A stretch of DNA of 48,135 nucleotides, from contig JAIESR010000061.1 in NCBI GenBank assembly GCA_019745775.1, forward strand, positions 1 through 48,135, written 5' to 3'. This DNA comes from Xanthobacteraceae bacterium. Lineage in GTDB: Bacteria; Pseudomonadota; Alphaproteobacteria; Rhizobiales; Xanthobacteraceae. This document shows positions 23,621 to 31,782 of this stretch, piece after piece. The position numbers and the translations under genes are program-made. Position 1 is the stretch's first letter; the number at the start of each line of letters is the position of its first letter. Under the pieces are notes generated by a model that worked only from the letters and a program-made list of their open reading frames with translations, ran no database searches and had not been told where the DNA came from.

Positions 23621-24229
23621 ATGATGACACGTGTATTCACGGCACTCGCGGCGATCGCCGCCGTCGGCTTCGCCGCCATCAACGGCGCGCCCGTCGCCAA
23701 CAGCCAGTCCGGTCCGGGATGGATCCAGCTCTTCGACGGCAAGACGATGGACGGCTGGACGCCGAGCAACGACAACGTCAACTGGCGGGTCGAGGACGGC
23801 GCGCTGGTCGCCGACAAGAGCAAAGGCAAGGGCGGCAACCACCTCGTCACCAAGAACGCGTACAAGGACCACGAGATCTATGCCGAGTTCTGGACCAGCG
23901 ACGACGCCAACTCCGGCATCTTCGTGCGCTGCGATCCGAAGAACATCGGCGCCAAGACCTGTTACGAGGTCAACATCTTCGACACCCGGCCCGACCCGAG
24001 CTACGGCACCGGCTCGATCGTCTATTTCGCCGAAGTCAACCCGATGCCGAAAGCCGGCGGCAAGTGGAATACCTTCGAGATTTCCGCCAAGGGGCGCCAC
24101 ATCACCGTGAAGCTCAATGGCAAGGAGACCGCGAGCCTGCACAACGGCTTGTTCGAGCAGGGCCACTTCACCCTCCAGTACGGCGCCGGCGTGGTGAAAT
24201 TCCGCAAGGTCGCGGTGAAGCCGCTGTGA
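23621..24229 (+). CDS. DUF1080 (3-keto-disaccharide hydrolase-like) exported protein
   Basis: This 202-residue protein has a signal peptide (residues 1-28) and one DUF1080 domain of LamG/concanavalin-like fold. Landmarks are WIQLFDGKTMDGWTPSND, NWRVEDGALVADKSKGKGG, SDDANSGIFVRCDPKN and GKWNTFEISAKGRHITVKLN. Related proteins cleave or bind 3-keto-glycosides, and many occur in secreted carbohydrate systems. GGGAGGAGA stands seven to eight bases before the ATG (MMTRVF). It is followed by 190 bases of non-coding DNA and has no obvious operon partner. Catalysis is uncertain, because the fold alone does not prove it. Confidence 0.88.
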   Translation: MMTRVFTALAAIAAVGFAAINGAPVANSQSGPGWIQLFDGKTMDGWTPSNDNVNWRVEDGALVADKSKGKGGNHLVTKNAYKDHEIYAEFWTSDDANSGIFVRCDPKNIGAKTCYEVNIFDTRPDPSYGTGSIVYFAEVNPMPKAGGKWNTFEISAKGRHITVKLNGKETASLHNGLFEQGHFTLQYGAGVVKFRKVAVKPL

Positions 24230-24421
24230 CGGCCGATCGGTAAGCATCCGTTCAGGAATTTTGTTGAAATACCCGCCACCCCTGTCGATCCCGCATTCGC
24301 GGCCTCGGCAGGGGTTTGCCGGCCGCGCATTCCGGCCATGCGGTCCGCGCAACCGTGCCGCGAACCCAAAATTAACTCACCATATTCTATTGGTACCGGT
24401 CCTTAATGAGGGAGTCCGCCA

Positions 24422-24649
24422 ATGGAACCGCGCAGAGAAGCTGCGTTTCAGGAAGCCGATTTTGCAGGCATGGGCGTGCTGTTGGGCGTCGTGGCCGCCT
24501 CATTCGTCACGCTTGGCGTGATCATCTATTTCTTCGGGGACGATCAGTCGAACGCCATGTCCGCCGCCAACAATCCGCCGGCACAGACCGAGCGGATGCT
24601 CCGAAGCAAAACCATGCCGACGACGTTCGGCCAGGGCAATCGCCAGTAG
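24422..24649 (+). CDS. Small single-span membrane protein, unknown
   Basis: This 75-residue protein has one membrane span at about residues 16-38 (GMGVLLGVVAASFVTLGVII). A short acidic N-terminus precedes it, and a hydrophilic tail (MSAANNPPAQTERML onward) follows. GGGAG lies eight bases before the ATG, and a strong terminator follows at 24674, so it is a well-bounded single-gene unit. An AT-rich stretch upstream (around 24372-24395) is a likely promoter. I do not recognise the family. Confidence 0.7.
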   Translation: MEPRREAAFQEADFAGMGVLLGVVAASFVTLGVIIYFFGDDQSNAMSAANNPPAQTERMLRSKTMPTTFGQGNRQ

Positions 24650-24673
24650 CTGCTTTCAGAGGTTGCTGGAAGT

Positions 24674-24702
24674 AAACCCCCGTACCTCCGGTGCGGGGGT
24701 TT
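24674..24702 (+). terminator. Rho-independent terminator after small membrane protein gene
   Basis: AAACCCCCG and CGGGGGTTT form a nine-base stem with an 11-base loop, followed by a T-containing tail (GCTTTAT). It sits between convergent genes and could serve both. Confidence 0.75.
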
Positions 24703-24744
24703 GCTTTATCCGTACCGCCCGCAACGCCATGAATGACGGGCAAG

Positions 24745-25614
24745 CTAAAGCCTGTACTTCTGCTCGAGCGCATCCCATTCCGGTTTGCCGACCAGGCGTT
24801 GGCGCTCGCTGAAATCGACGGCCAGCAGCGATGCGTCACCCATCGCGCCTTTCTCGCGCAGCGTCCCCAGCGCGAGCTGCATGCCGCGGATCGAAGCCTG
24901 GAGCGCGACATTGGCGTAGAGCACGCCGGCGAAGCCGAGCTGCTTAAGCGTGTCGTTGGACATTTCCGGCGTGCGGCCGCCGAGCACGATGTTGATGATC
25001 TGCGGCCAGGGGAGCGCGCCAATCGTGACGATCTGCTGCTCGGTCTGCGGCGCCTCGATGAAGCCGACGTCCGCGCCGGCTTCGCGATAAGCATCGGCAC
25101 GGGCGAGCGCGGCCTCGAAGCCGTCGGTGGCAATCGCGTCGGTGCGCGCCACGATGATGGTGTCGAGATCGGTGCGCGCGTCGGCGGCGGCCTTCACCTT
25201 GGCGACCATCTCCGACTTCGGAATGGTCTCCTTGCCGTCGAAATGGCCGCAGCGCTTCGGGAACACCTGGTCCTCGATCTGGATGGCGTCGGCGCCGGCG
25301 CGCTCGAGCATCCGGACGGTACGGTTCATGTTGAGCGCGTTGCCGAAGCCGGTGTCGGCGTCGACCATGATCGGCCCGGGAAACACGTCGCGGATCGCGG
25401 CGACGTGGTCGCATAGCTCCGACAGCGTCACCAGCCCGTTGTCGGGAATTCCCAGATAGGTGTTGGCGATGCCCGCGCCGGTGACATAGGCGGCGGGAAA
25501 TCCGAGATCGGCGACCACGCGGGCGGCGAGCGCATTGGCGACGCCCGGCAGCACGACCGCGGCGCCCGGCCGGAGCATCTTGCGGAATTCAAGGCGGGTG
25601 GAACGGACGGTCAT
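24745..25614 (-). CDS. Isocitrate lyase / PEP mutase family enzyme
   Basis: This 289-residue TIM-barrel enzyme shows the family's metal and catalytic blocks: MVDADTGFGNALN at about 84-96, IQIEDQVFPKRCGHFDGKE at 111-129 (with KRCGH at 120-124), and TIIVARTDA. KRCGH is the lyase-type active-site loop, so methylisocitrate lyase-, carboxyPEP mutase- or oxaloacetate decarboxylase-like C-C bond cleavage is likely. The length is shorter than true isocitrate lyase and fits the small PrpB-like group. AAAGGAG stands nine to ten bases before the ATG. It is divergent from the transport genes starting at 25718. Confidence 0.87.
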   Translation of the reverse strand: MTVRSTRLEFRKMLRPGAAVVLPGVANALAARVVADLGFPAAYVTGAGIANTYLGIPDNGLVTLSELCDHVAAIRDVFPGPIMVDADTGFGNALNMNRTVRMLERAGADAIQIEDQVFPKRCGHFDGKETIPKSEMVAKVKAAADARTDLDTIIVARTDAIATDGFEAALARADAYREAGADVGFIEAPQTEQQIVTIGALPWPQIINIVLGGRTPEMSNDTLKQLGFAGVLYANVALQASIRGMQLALGTLREKGAMGDASLLAVDFSERQRLVGKPEWDALEQKYRL

Positions 25615-25717
25615 GCCGGGCGCACTCCTTTGCCGGCCCTGTATACCCGCTGTTGCGGCCCCACGCCTAGATAACGAATAATGCGGCCGGGACTTTCAAC
25701 CGGGGATAACAACAACG

Positions 25718-26710
25718 ATGTCAGGACTGCCGATCACCTTCGCCTGCGGGCTCTACGACCGCATGCTCGCGCTGTACACCGGAGAGGTGAAGCCGGACGG
25801 CATCGACCTCAACTTCCTCGCCATCGACCATCCGCGCGAGATCTTCGACCGGATGGCCAACAACCTGGAATTCGACGCCGCCGAGATGTCGAGCTCGGAC
25901 TACCTGCGGCACGCGGCGCGCGGCGACTGCCCGATGATCGCGATCCCGGTCTTCCCGTCGCGGGTGTTCCGCCACGGCTACATCGCGGTCGACAAGCGCG
26001 TGGTGCGCGAGCCGAAGGACCTCGCCGGCAAGCGCATCGGCGTGCCGCTCTACGCGATGACCGCGGCGATCGTGATCCGCGGGCTGCTCCAGCACGACTA
26101 CGGCGTGGACATGTCGGGCGTGACCTGGGTCGAGGGCGGCATGAACGATACCAGGCCGCATGGCGCGCCGAGCAAGATCCCGCTGGTGCGGCCGGTCAAG
26201 CTCGAGCTCCATACCGACAAGATGTCGCTCAACGACCGGCTCGAGGCGGGCGACATCGCCGGCGTGATCGGCTCGGCGCTGCCGAAATCGGTGAAGACCA
26301 ATCCGAATATCGGGCGGCTCTTCCCCGATTACCGCAAGAGCGAGATCGAGTACTACCGCAAGACCAGGATCTTCCCGATCATGCATCTGGTGGTGCTCAA
26401 GCGCGAGCTCTACGAAAAGCATCCGTTCCTCGCGACGAGCCTCTACAACGCCTGCTGCGACGCCAAGGCCATCGCCTACCGCAAGATGCGCGAGCTCGGC
26501 ACGCTGCGCTACATGCTGCCGTGGATGGCGGCGGAGATCGAGGAGATCGAGCAGGTGTTCGGCGGCGATCCCTGGCCCTACGGCATCGACGCCAACCGGC
26601 CGTCGCTGGAAGCGCTGGTGCAGTATCTCGCCGACCAGGCGCTGATCGAGAAGCCGGTGCCGGTCGAGAGCCTGTTCGCGCCGGTGTTCGGCCAGGCGTC
26701 GAAGCCGTGA
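25718..26710 (+). CDS. Pht5-like PBP2-fold protein linked to ABC importer
   Basis: This 330-residue protein is of the 4,5-dihydroxyphthalate decarboxylase/binding-protein type (LPITFACGLYDRMLALYTGE, EFDAAEMSSSDYLRHAARGD, LAGKRIGVPLYAMTA). It has no signal peptide. It is the first gene of a cluster followed by permease, ATPase and permease genes, and no other solute-binding protein is in that cluster. Either it is the receptor despite lacking a visible signal, or it is an enzyme acting on the imported compound. GGGGA lies about 12 bases before the ATG. It is a paralogue, at family level, of the gene at 1121. Confidence 0.78.
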   Translation: MSGLPITFACGLYDRMLALYTGEVKPDGIDLNFLAIDHPREIFDRMANNLEFDAAEMSSSDYLRHAARGDCPMIAIPVFPSRVFRHGYIAVDKRVVREPKDLAGKRIGVPLYAMTAAIVIRGLLQHDYGVDMSGVTWVEGGMNDTRPHGAPSKIPLVRPVKLELHTDKMSLNDRLEAGDIAGVIGSALPKSVKTNPNIGRLFPDYRKSEIEYYRKTRIFPIMHLVVLKRELYEKHPFLATSLYNACCDAKAIAYRKMRELGTLRYMLPWMAAEIEEIEQVFGGDPWPYGIDANRPSLEALVQYLADQALIEKPVPVESLFAPVFGQASKP

Positions 26711-26761
26711 ATGATTGGATCGAGCAAATGACAATTGCTCGTGCCACAACGGCGGTCTGTT

Positions 26762-26872
26762 CCCCTCCCCCTTGTGGGGAGGGGTTAGGGGTGGGGGTAG
26801 AAGTTGTCTGGCGACTTGCGTAACGCGGTGACCACCCCCCTCCCCAACCCTCCCCCACAAGGGGGGAGGGAG
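26762..26872. repeat. C/G-rich inverted repeat element
   Basis: Two pyrimidine- and purine-rich blocks (CCCCTCCCCCTTGTGGGGAG and ACCCCCCTCCCCAACCC...AGGGGGGAGGGA) flank a short spacer and can fold on themselves. The block at 26833-26871 recurs almost unchanged at 28685-28722, 1.8 kb away in the same operon. Confidence 0.75.
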
Positions 26873-26934
26873 CGAGAGAGCGTGGCCACCTTACTCAGCA
26901 AGACAACATCCACCGCTCATGAAGCGAGCGCGCG

Positions 26935-27747
26935 ATGATCGATGCCACCGCGCCCTCGCCTCCCGTGCGCGCAAGCCGCCGGCGCACGCACTTAGATCAC
27001 CTGCTCGTCTTCGCGATCATCATCGCGCTGTGGTCGCTTGCGACCTGGCACTTCGGCACCTACTGGGTATCGTCGCCATGGGCGGTGGCGATCCGTTTCG
27101 TCGAGACCGTCGCCAGCGGCGAACTGCTGCGCCATGCCGGCTACACGCTGTCCGAGGCGGCGCTCGGCACGCTGATCGGCGGCGTGCCCGCGGTGCTGTT
27201 GCCGCTGCTGCTCCGCCGGCACCCGGTCGTGGTCGCGATTCTCGATCCGTTCATGGTCGGCGGCTATGGCGCGCCAAAACTCGCGTTTGCGCCGCTGTTC
27301 ATCGTGTGGTTCGGCATCGGCATGGAGTCGAAGGTCGCGCTCGTGGTCACCGTCGTGTTCTTCATCGTCTATTTCGCCACGCTCAACGGCGTGCGCGCGC
27401 TCGATGCCAGGCTGGTGCAGACCGCGCAGATTCTTGGTGCCAGCGAGCGGCATGTTGCGCGCTCGATCGTCCTGCCGGCGGCGATCCCCTCGATCTTCGC
27501 GGGCTTCCGCATCGCCGTGCCCTACGGCATCGCCGCGGCGGTCATCGCCGAGCTGATCTCGGCCAACCGCGGGCTCGGCTATCTCGTCCAGAACGGCGCG
27601 ATGAATTTCGACACGACCGGCGTGTTCGTCGCGGTGCTGATGGCGACGCTGCTGGTGCAGGCCGCCATCTCCATCATGAACGCGATGGAGAAGCGGCTGC
27701 TGCGCTGGCGGCCGCCGAGCGAACCGTGGCTGGAGACGGGCACGTGA
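26935..27747 (+). CDS. ABC transporter permease (SsuC/TauC type)
   Basis: This 270-residue integral membrane subunit of an importer has about six predicted membrane spans, starting at residue 23 (LLVFAIIIALWSLATWHFG). The conserved EAA loop reads AQILGASERHVARSIVLPAA, which contacts the ATPase. It belongs to the sulfonate/nitrate/taurine permease family, used for organic anions and heteroaromatic precursors. The ATG follows a 224-base gap containing a repeat, so it may have a separate promoter or be read through from 25718. Its TGA overlaps the ATPase start as GTGA. Confidence 0.9.
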   Translation: MIDATAPSPPVRASRRRTHLDHLLVFAIIIALWSLATWHFGTYWVSSPWAVAIRFVETVASGELLRHAGYTLSEAALGTLIGGVPAVLLPLLLRRHPVVVAILDPFMVGGYGAPKLAFAPLFIVWFGIGMESKVALVVTVVFFIVYFATLNGVRALDARLVQTAQILGASERHVARSIVLPAAIPSIFAGFRIAVPYGIAAAVIAELISANRGLGYLVQNGAMNFDTTGVFVAVLMATLLVQAAISIMNAMEKRLLRWRPPSEPWLETGT

Positions 27748-28535
27748 GCCCGCTGCTTGAGATCAAGAAGCTCGGCAAGCGCTTTCCGGCGCGGCACGGC
27801 CGCGAGCCGTCGCCCTGGGTGCTCCAGGACCTGTCGTTCTCGGTCGCCGAAGGCGAATTCCTCACCATCGTCGGGCCGTCGGGCGCGGGCAAGTCGACGC
27901 TGCTCAACATCATCGCCCAGACCGACACCGCGAGCGCGGGAGAGATCCTGCTCGGCGGCGCGTCGGTAACGACACGGGACCCGCGCGCCCTGAAGCCCGG
28001 CATCGAGCGGCGCATCGGCTATGTCACCCAGGACGACAACCTGCTGCCCTGGCGCTCGACCATCGACAACGTGCTGTTCGCGCTCGAGGTGCAGGGCAAG
28101 CTCGACGACGCCAGCCGCGCCCGCGCCGAGAAGCTGATCCAGGCGGTCGGGCTCGCCGGTTTCGAGACATACTATCCGCACGAGCTTTCCGGCGGCATGC
28201 GCAAGCGCACCGCGCTGATCCGCACGCTGGTCTACGACCCGCCGATCATCCTGATGGACGAGCCGTTCGCGGCGGTCGACGCGCAGACCCGCACGCAGCT
28301 ACAGGCCGACCTGCTGCGGCTCTGGGAAATGGGCCGCAAGACCATCGTGTTCGTCACCCACGACATCACCGAAGCGATTGCGCTCGGCGACCGGGCGCTG
28401 GTGCTCTCCAAGCAGCCGTCGCGGATCGCCGCCGAGCATACGATCCCGATCCCGCGCCCGCGCAATGTGAAGGACATCTTCGCGCTGCCGGGCTTCGCGG
28501 CGACCTACGAGAAGATCAGGGCGGACGTGCAATGA
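27744..28535 (+). CDS. ABC transporter ATP-binding protein (SsuB/TauB type)
   Basis: This 263-residue ATPase of the importer carries all nucleotide-binding motifs: Walker A GPSGAGKST, Q-loop TQDDNLLPWR, signature LSGGMRKR, Walker B IILMDEPF, D-loop and the switch His in VFVTHD. It groups with sulfonate/nitrate-type ATPases by its Q-loop and its C-terminal ending. The GTG start at 27744 overlaps the upstream permease stop, giving coupled translation. The stop overlaps an ATG at 28532 (ATGA) that opens a small repeat-containing frame leading to the second permease. Confidence 0.92.
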   Translation: MSPLLEIKKLGKRFPARHGREPSPWVLQDLSFSVAEGEFLTIVGPSGAGKSTLLNIIAQTDTASAGEILLGGASVTTRDPRALKPGIERRIGYVTQDDNLLPWRSTIDNVLFALEVQGKLDDASRARAEKLIQAVGLAGFETYYPHELSGGMRKRTALIRTLVYDPPIILMDEPFAAVDAQTRTQLQADLLRLWEMGRKTIVFVTHDITEAIALGDRALVLSKQPSRIAAEHTIPIPRPRNVKDIFALPGFAATYEKIRADVQ

Positions 28536-28771
28536 CCGACGTCTCGAAAAGCACCGCTCTTTCGTTGCGAACGCTCGGGCCACACGGTCCCCTCCCCCCA
28601 CAGCCCGTCGAAGACGGGCGTGAACGCCCTTTCGCTGGGGCAGGGACAGGGAGGGGGGTGGCCACAGATTCAATATCCATTGCTACCCCCCTCCCCAACC
28701 CTCCCCCGCGAGGGGGGAGGGAGCACACCGAATGGGCCGCGCGGCTCAAAAGTAAACGGTGGCAACGATGA
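28532..28771 (+). pseudogene. 79-codon bridging frame containing a repeat, ATGA-coupled at both ends
   Basis: The frame starts MTDVSKSTALSLRTLGPHGP at an ATG that overlaps the ATPase stop (ATGA, 28532-28535). It stops with TGA at 28769-28771, which overlaps the permease ATG at 28768 in the same ATGA form. Its middle is translated repeat DNA (28588-28731), so it is not a normal protein. It may be the displaced start of the permease gene. The product, if any, is probably non-functional. Confidence 0.45.
28588..28731. repeat. C/G-rich repeat element between ATPase and permease genes
   Basis: Pyrimidine-rich and purine-rich blocks can pair across a short AT-richer centre (CAGATTCAATATCCATTGC). 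The segment 28685-28722 matches 26833-26871 with only a few changes. The element is flanked by near-identical ATGACCGAYGTC sequences at 28532 and 28768. Confidence 0.75.
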
Positions 28772-29586
28772 CCGATGTCCCAGCCACTATGGCCGACGTT
28801 GCCAGTCCGCCCACAGCCTCCCGCAAATGGCTCATCCATGGCGGCCGCGCCGCGCTGGCGCTCGCGCTGATCGCCGGCTGGGAATACGGCGCGCGCACGC
28901 TCGGGCCGCTGTTCTTCGCGCCGCCGATCGAGACCGCGCAACGGCTGTGGGCGCTGGCCGTCAACGGGCAGATGCTCTCCGACATCATGGCGACCCTGCG
29001 CGTCGCGGTGGCGGGCTTTGCCATCGCCGGCATCTTCGGCGTGATCCTGCCGTTCCTGCTGCGGCGCTCGCCGCGCGCGACCGAGGCGGTCGAGCCCGCG
29101 GTCTTGTTCACGATGGGCATCCCGAAATACGCGCTGGCGCCCTGGCTGATCCTGTGGTTCGGGATCGGCGACATGCCGAAGCTCGTCGTCGTGACGCTCG
29201 TGGTGTTCTACATCGTATTCATCACCACCTTCGCCGGCATCCGCGGCGTCGACCGCCGCCTGATCAGCATGGCGCGGGTGATCGGCGCCAGCGAGCGGCG
29301 GATCGCGCGCGAGATCATCTGGACCTCGCTGCTGCCGTTCTTCTTCACCGGCTTGAAGATCGCATTTCCGCGCGCGGTCAGCGCCACCATCGTCGGCGAA
29401 TTCCTGGTCTCGACGCAGGGCGTCGGCCGCTATATCGAAGGCGCGCGGCAGGTCTCCGACACGACCGGCGTGTTCGCCGGCGTCGTGATCGCACTCGCGC
29501 TGGTGCTCGCGATCAATGCGGTGCTCAACGGCATCGAACGCTGGGCGCTGCGCTGGCAGCCGGTCGAGCGGGAGATGGAGTTGTAA
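28768..29586 (+). CDS. ABC transporter permease (SsuC/TauC type), second
   Basis: This 272-residue permease is related to the one at 26935. Six likely membrane spans begin at residue 26 (HGGRAALALALIAGWEYG). Its EAA loop reads ARVIGASERRIAREIIWTSL. Two non-identical permeases with one ATPase suggest a heterodimeric membrane channel. ATG at 28768 is preferred; GTG at 28759 is an in-frame alternative. A weak GGTGG lies five bases upstream, but translation may depend on coupling from the ATGA with the preceding frame. It should import an organic anion, with the Pht5-like protein as possible receptor. Confidence 0.9.
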   Translation: MTDVPATMADVASPPTASRKWLIHGGRAALALALIAGWEYGARTLGPLFFAPPIETAQRLWALAVNGQMLSDIMATLRVAVAGFAIAGIFGVILPFLLRRSPRATEAVEPAVLFTMGIPKYALAPWLILWFGIGDMPKLVVVTLVVFYIVFITTFAGIRGVDRRLISMARVIGASERRIAREIIWTSLLPFFFTGLKIAFPRAVSATIVGEFLVSTQGVGRYIEGARQVSDTTGVFAGVVIALALVLAINAVLNGIERWALRWQPVEREMEL

Positions 29587-29596
29587 TCTAAGTCTG

Positions 29597-29665
29597 CCGT
29601 TCGTCCCAGCGGGGACCCAGTCTAGATCAAAAGTTCTGGATTCCCGCTTGCGCGGGAATGAGCGG
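29597..29665. repeat. Palindromic repeat, copy 1 of the 'ggattcccgcttgcgcgggaat' family
   Basis: Two hairpins (GTCCCAGCGGGGAC and TTCCCGCTTGCGCGGGAA) are joined by about 28 bases. It lies between the permease and the hydrolase gene. The reverse-complement copy, sharing a 20+ base block, lies at 35285-35362 inside a gene. Confidence 0.85.
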
Positions 29666-29696
29666 CGGAGAGAGCAGAATTGGGGAGCAACCAAAT

Positions 29697-30542
29697 ATGA
29701 AACTCGCGAGCTATCGCGTCGACGGCGCCGAAGCCTATGGCGTCGTCAAGGGCGACGGCGTCATCACCATGAACCATCGCTTCGGCGGGCACGCCGCGTC
29801 GCTGCGCGAAGCGATCGCGGGCGGCCTGCTGCCGCAGATCAAGGAAGCGGCGGAGAACGCGAGCCCCGACCGCAAGCTCTCCGAGATCACGTTCCTGCCG
29901 GTGATCACCGATCCCGAGCGCATCGCCTGCGCCGGCATCAACTACCGTTCCCATGCGAGCGAGACCGGGCGCGAGATCCCCAAGCAGCCGTCGATGTTCC
30001 TGCGGCTCGCCGACACGCTGGTCGGCCACGAGGGCGAGATGATCCGCCCGAAGATCTCGGCCCAGTTCGATTTCGAGGGCGAACTCGCGGTGGTGATCGG
30101 TCGCGGCGGCCGCTACATCCCGAAGGAGCGCGCGCTCGATCACGTCGCGGGCTACACCTGCTTCGTCGACGGCAGCGTGCGCGACTATCAGAAATTCTCG
30201 GTCACCTCGGGCAAGAATTTTCCCGGCACCGGGCCGCTTGGCCCGTGGATGGTCACGACCGACGAAATCCCCGACCCGACCAGGCTCACGCTGACGACGC
30301 GACTCAACGGCAAGGAGATGCAGCGCTCCGGCACCGACCTGCTGATCTATTCGATCCCGCACATCGTGGCGTTCTGCTCCGACTTCACCACGCTGGCGCC
30401 CGGCGACGTGATCGCCACCGGCACGCCGGAGGGCGTCGGCCACCGCCGCAACCCGCAGCTGTTCATGAAGGCGGGTGACGTGCTCGAGGTGGAGATCACC
30501 GGCATCGGCGTGCTGCGCACGCGGATCGTGGATGAGAAGTGA
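29697..30542 (+). CDS. Fumarylacetoacetate hydrolase (FAH) family protein
   Basis: This 281-residue metal-dependent C-C bond hydrolase of the FAH family is of the type used for fumarylpyruvate, acylpyruvates or 2-hydroxy-hepta-dienedioate. Family motifs are RIACAGINYRSHASETG, DFEGELAVVIGRGGRYI (metal-site Glu residues), CFVDGSVRDYQKFSV, GKNFPGTGPLGPWM and VIATGTPEGVGH. GGGGAG precedes the ATG by about ten bases. It is a plausible last step after the gentisate-dioxygenase-like bicupin in the same window, though the genes are 13 kb apart. Confidence 0.9.
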   Translation: MKLASYRVDGAEAYGVVKGDGVITMNHRFGGHAASLREAIAGGLLPQIKEAAENASPDRKLSEITFLPVITDPERIACAGINYRSHASETGREIPKQPSMFLRLADTLVGHEGEMIRPKISAQFDFEGELAVVIGRGGRYIPKERALDHVAGYTCFVDGSVRDYQKFSVTSGKNFPGTGPLGPWMVTTDEIPDPTRLTLTTRLNGKEMQRSGTDLLIYSIPHIVAFCSDFTTLAPGDVIATGTPEGVGHRRNPQLFMKAGDVLEVEITGIGVLRTRIVDEK

Positions 30543-30577
30543 GACTCGACGATCTTGGATTCGGTGTCACGGCTTGC

Positions 30578-30701
30578 GCTGACGGGCTCCCTCTCCCCGT
30601 TGGGGTGAGGGGGAATGGCTCTCTCGATAGGTTCGAACCCCCTCTCCCTAACCCTCTCCCCTCCGGGGAGAGGGAACAGACCGAGTTCGCGGCACCAATG
30701 C
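30578..30701. repeat. Dispersed hairpin repeat, core tcgataggttcgaacccc (copy 1)
   Basis: The element has CTCCCTCTCCCC...GGGGTGAGGG at one end and CTCTCCCCTCCGGGGAGAGG at the other, with the exact core TCGATAGGTTCGAACCCC at 30624-30641. The same core occurs at 43152-43169 and, inverted, at 48013-48030. It lies between two convergent genes, so it may also stop transcription. Confidence 0.85.
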
Positions 30702-30710
30702 CTCAACCTC

Positions 30711-31706
30711 TCACGGAATGAACGCTTCCGTATACAAACCCTCATAGCTCTTGAGCCGATCCTCCGGCTTCAACAGCCCCGCCTCGACATTATAGCGTTC
30801 GCCGTTCTCCAGCGCGGCGCGCACCATCACCGGCCGCGCCGGCGTCGCCTTGCGGATCTGCTCGAAGCCGACGGCGAACACCTGGTCGTCGAGCGTGGCG
30901 AAGCGCTTCTTCAAGATCCTTATCGCCTCGATCGGGTTGTCGCGCAGGAAGATCGCCGCCTCGGTGAGCGACCGGCCCATTTTCTCGCATACGGCCTTGC
31001 GTTTCTCGCACATCGCCGGCTGCGTGATGATGCTCGCCATGCCGAACGGCACCATGTCGGCCGGATCGCCGTCGGCGCCGCTCGCGATCGTTACCGCCTC
31101 GCCGTCGAGCACCGGGCCGATCGGCCACGGCATCGACATCGCGAAGCCGTCGATCTGCTTGGCCTTGAACGCGGCGAGCGCGGCCAGCGGCGCCATCGGC
31201 GAGATGCGGAAATCGGTCTCGGTGTTGAGCCCGGCGCGCTTTGCCAGCAGCAGCGGGTAGCCGTGCAGGATCGAGCCGATGGCGTCGACCGCGATGGTGC
31301 GGCCCTTGAGCGCGCGGATGCGGTCGTTGAGCGGCGCCTTCGGATCGAAGCTCGGCACCAGATCCTTGCGCAGAATGATCTGCACCACCGGCCGCTCCAG
31401 CGGATTGGCGATCGAGAGCAGCCGCTGGCCCTTCGAGGCGGCCCGGGTCTGCACGACGGCGGAGGCGAGCGCGAAATCGGCGCTGCCGGAGATCACGGCG
31501 TTGGTCGCGCCCGGGCCGGCGATCACCAGCCCCTTCACGTTGAGCCCGTTCTTGGCGTAGAAGCCGCGGTCCTCGGCGATATAGCTGGCCGAGAATGTGA
31601 GCGCGATATTGGGATAGGCGAAGGTGATGTTGTCGGCCTGCTGCGCCGGCGCGGATACCGGCGCGAACACGCCGGCGAGGATCAGTGCAAGGAGCGGCCG
31701 TCGCAT
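30711..31706 (-). CDS. NMT1/SsuA-type ABC solute-binding protein
   Basis: This 331-residue exported receptor has a signal peptide (1-23, ending PVSAPAQQ). The NMT1/THI5-like or SsuA fold follows: ITFAYPNIALTFSASYIAED, GFYAKNGLNVKGLVIAGPG, ATNAVISGSADFALASAVV, LKGRTIAVDAIGS. These receptors serve sulfonate, nitrate and pyrimidine-precursor importers. GGGAGA stands eight bases before the ATG. The importer at 26935-29586 is of the matching type and could use this protein, although it is on the other strand and 1 kb away. Confidence 0.88.
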   Translation of the reverse strand: MRRPLLALILAGVFAPVSAPAQQADNITFAYPNIALTFSASYIAEDRGFYAKNGLNVKGLVIAGPGATNAVISGSADFALASAVVQTRAASKGQRLLSIANPLERPVVQIILRKDLVPSFDPKAPLNDRIRALKGRTIAVDAIGSILHGYPLLLAKRAGLNTETDFRISPMAPLAALAAFKAKQIDGFAMSMPWPIGPVLDGEAVTIASGADGDPADMVPFGMASIITQPAMCEKRKAVCEKMGRSLTEAAIFLRDNPIEAIRILKKRFATLDDQVFAVGFEQIRKATPARPVMVRAALENGERYNVEAGLLKPEDRLKSYEGLYTEAFIP

Positions 31707-31782
31707 CGTTATTCTCCCGGAGCGTTTCCGGCCGCGATCTTGGCCGCTGGCGCAACCGGCCGCAACCGATTATGACCAGCGC

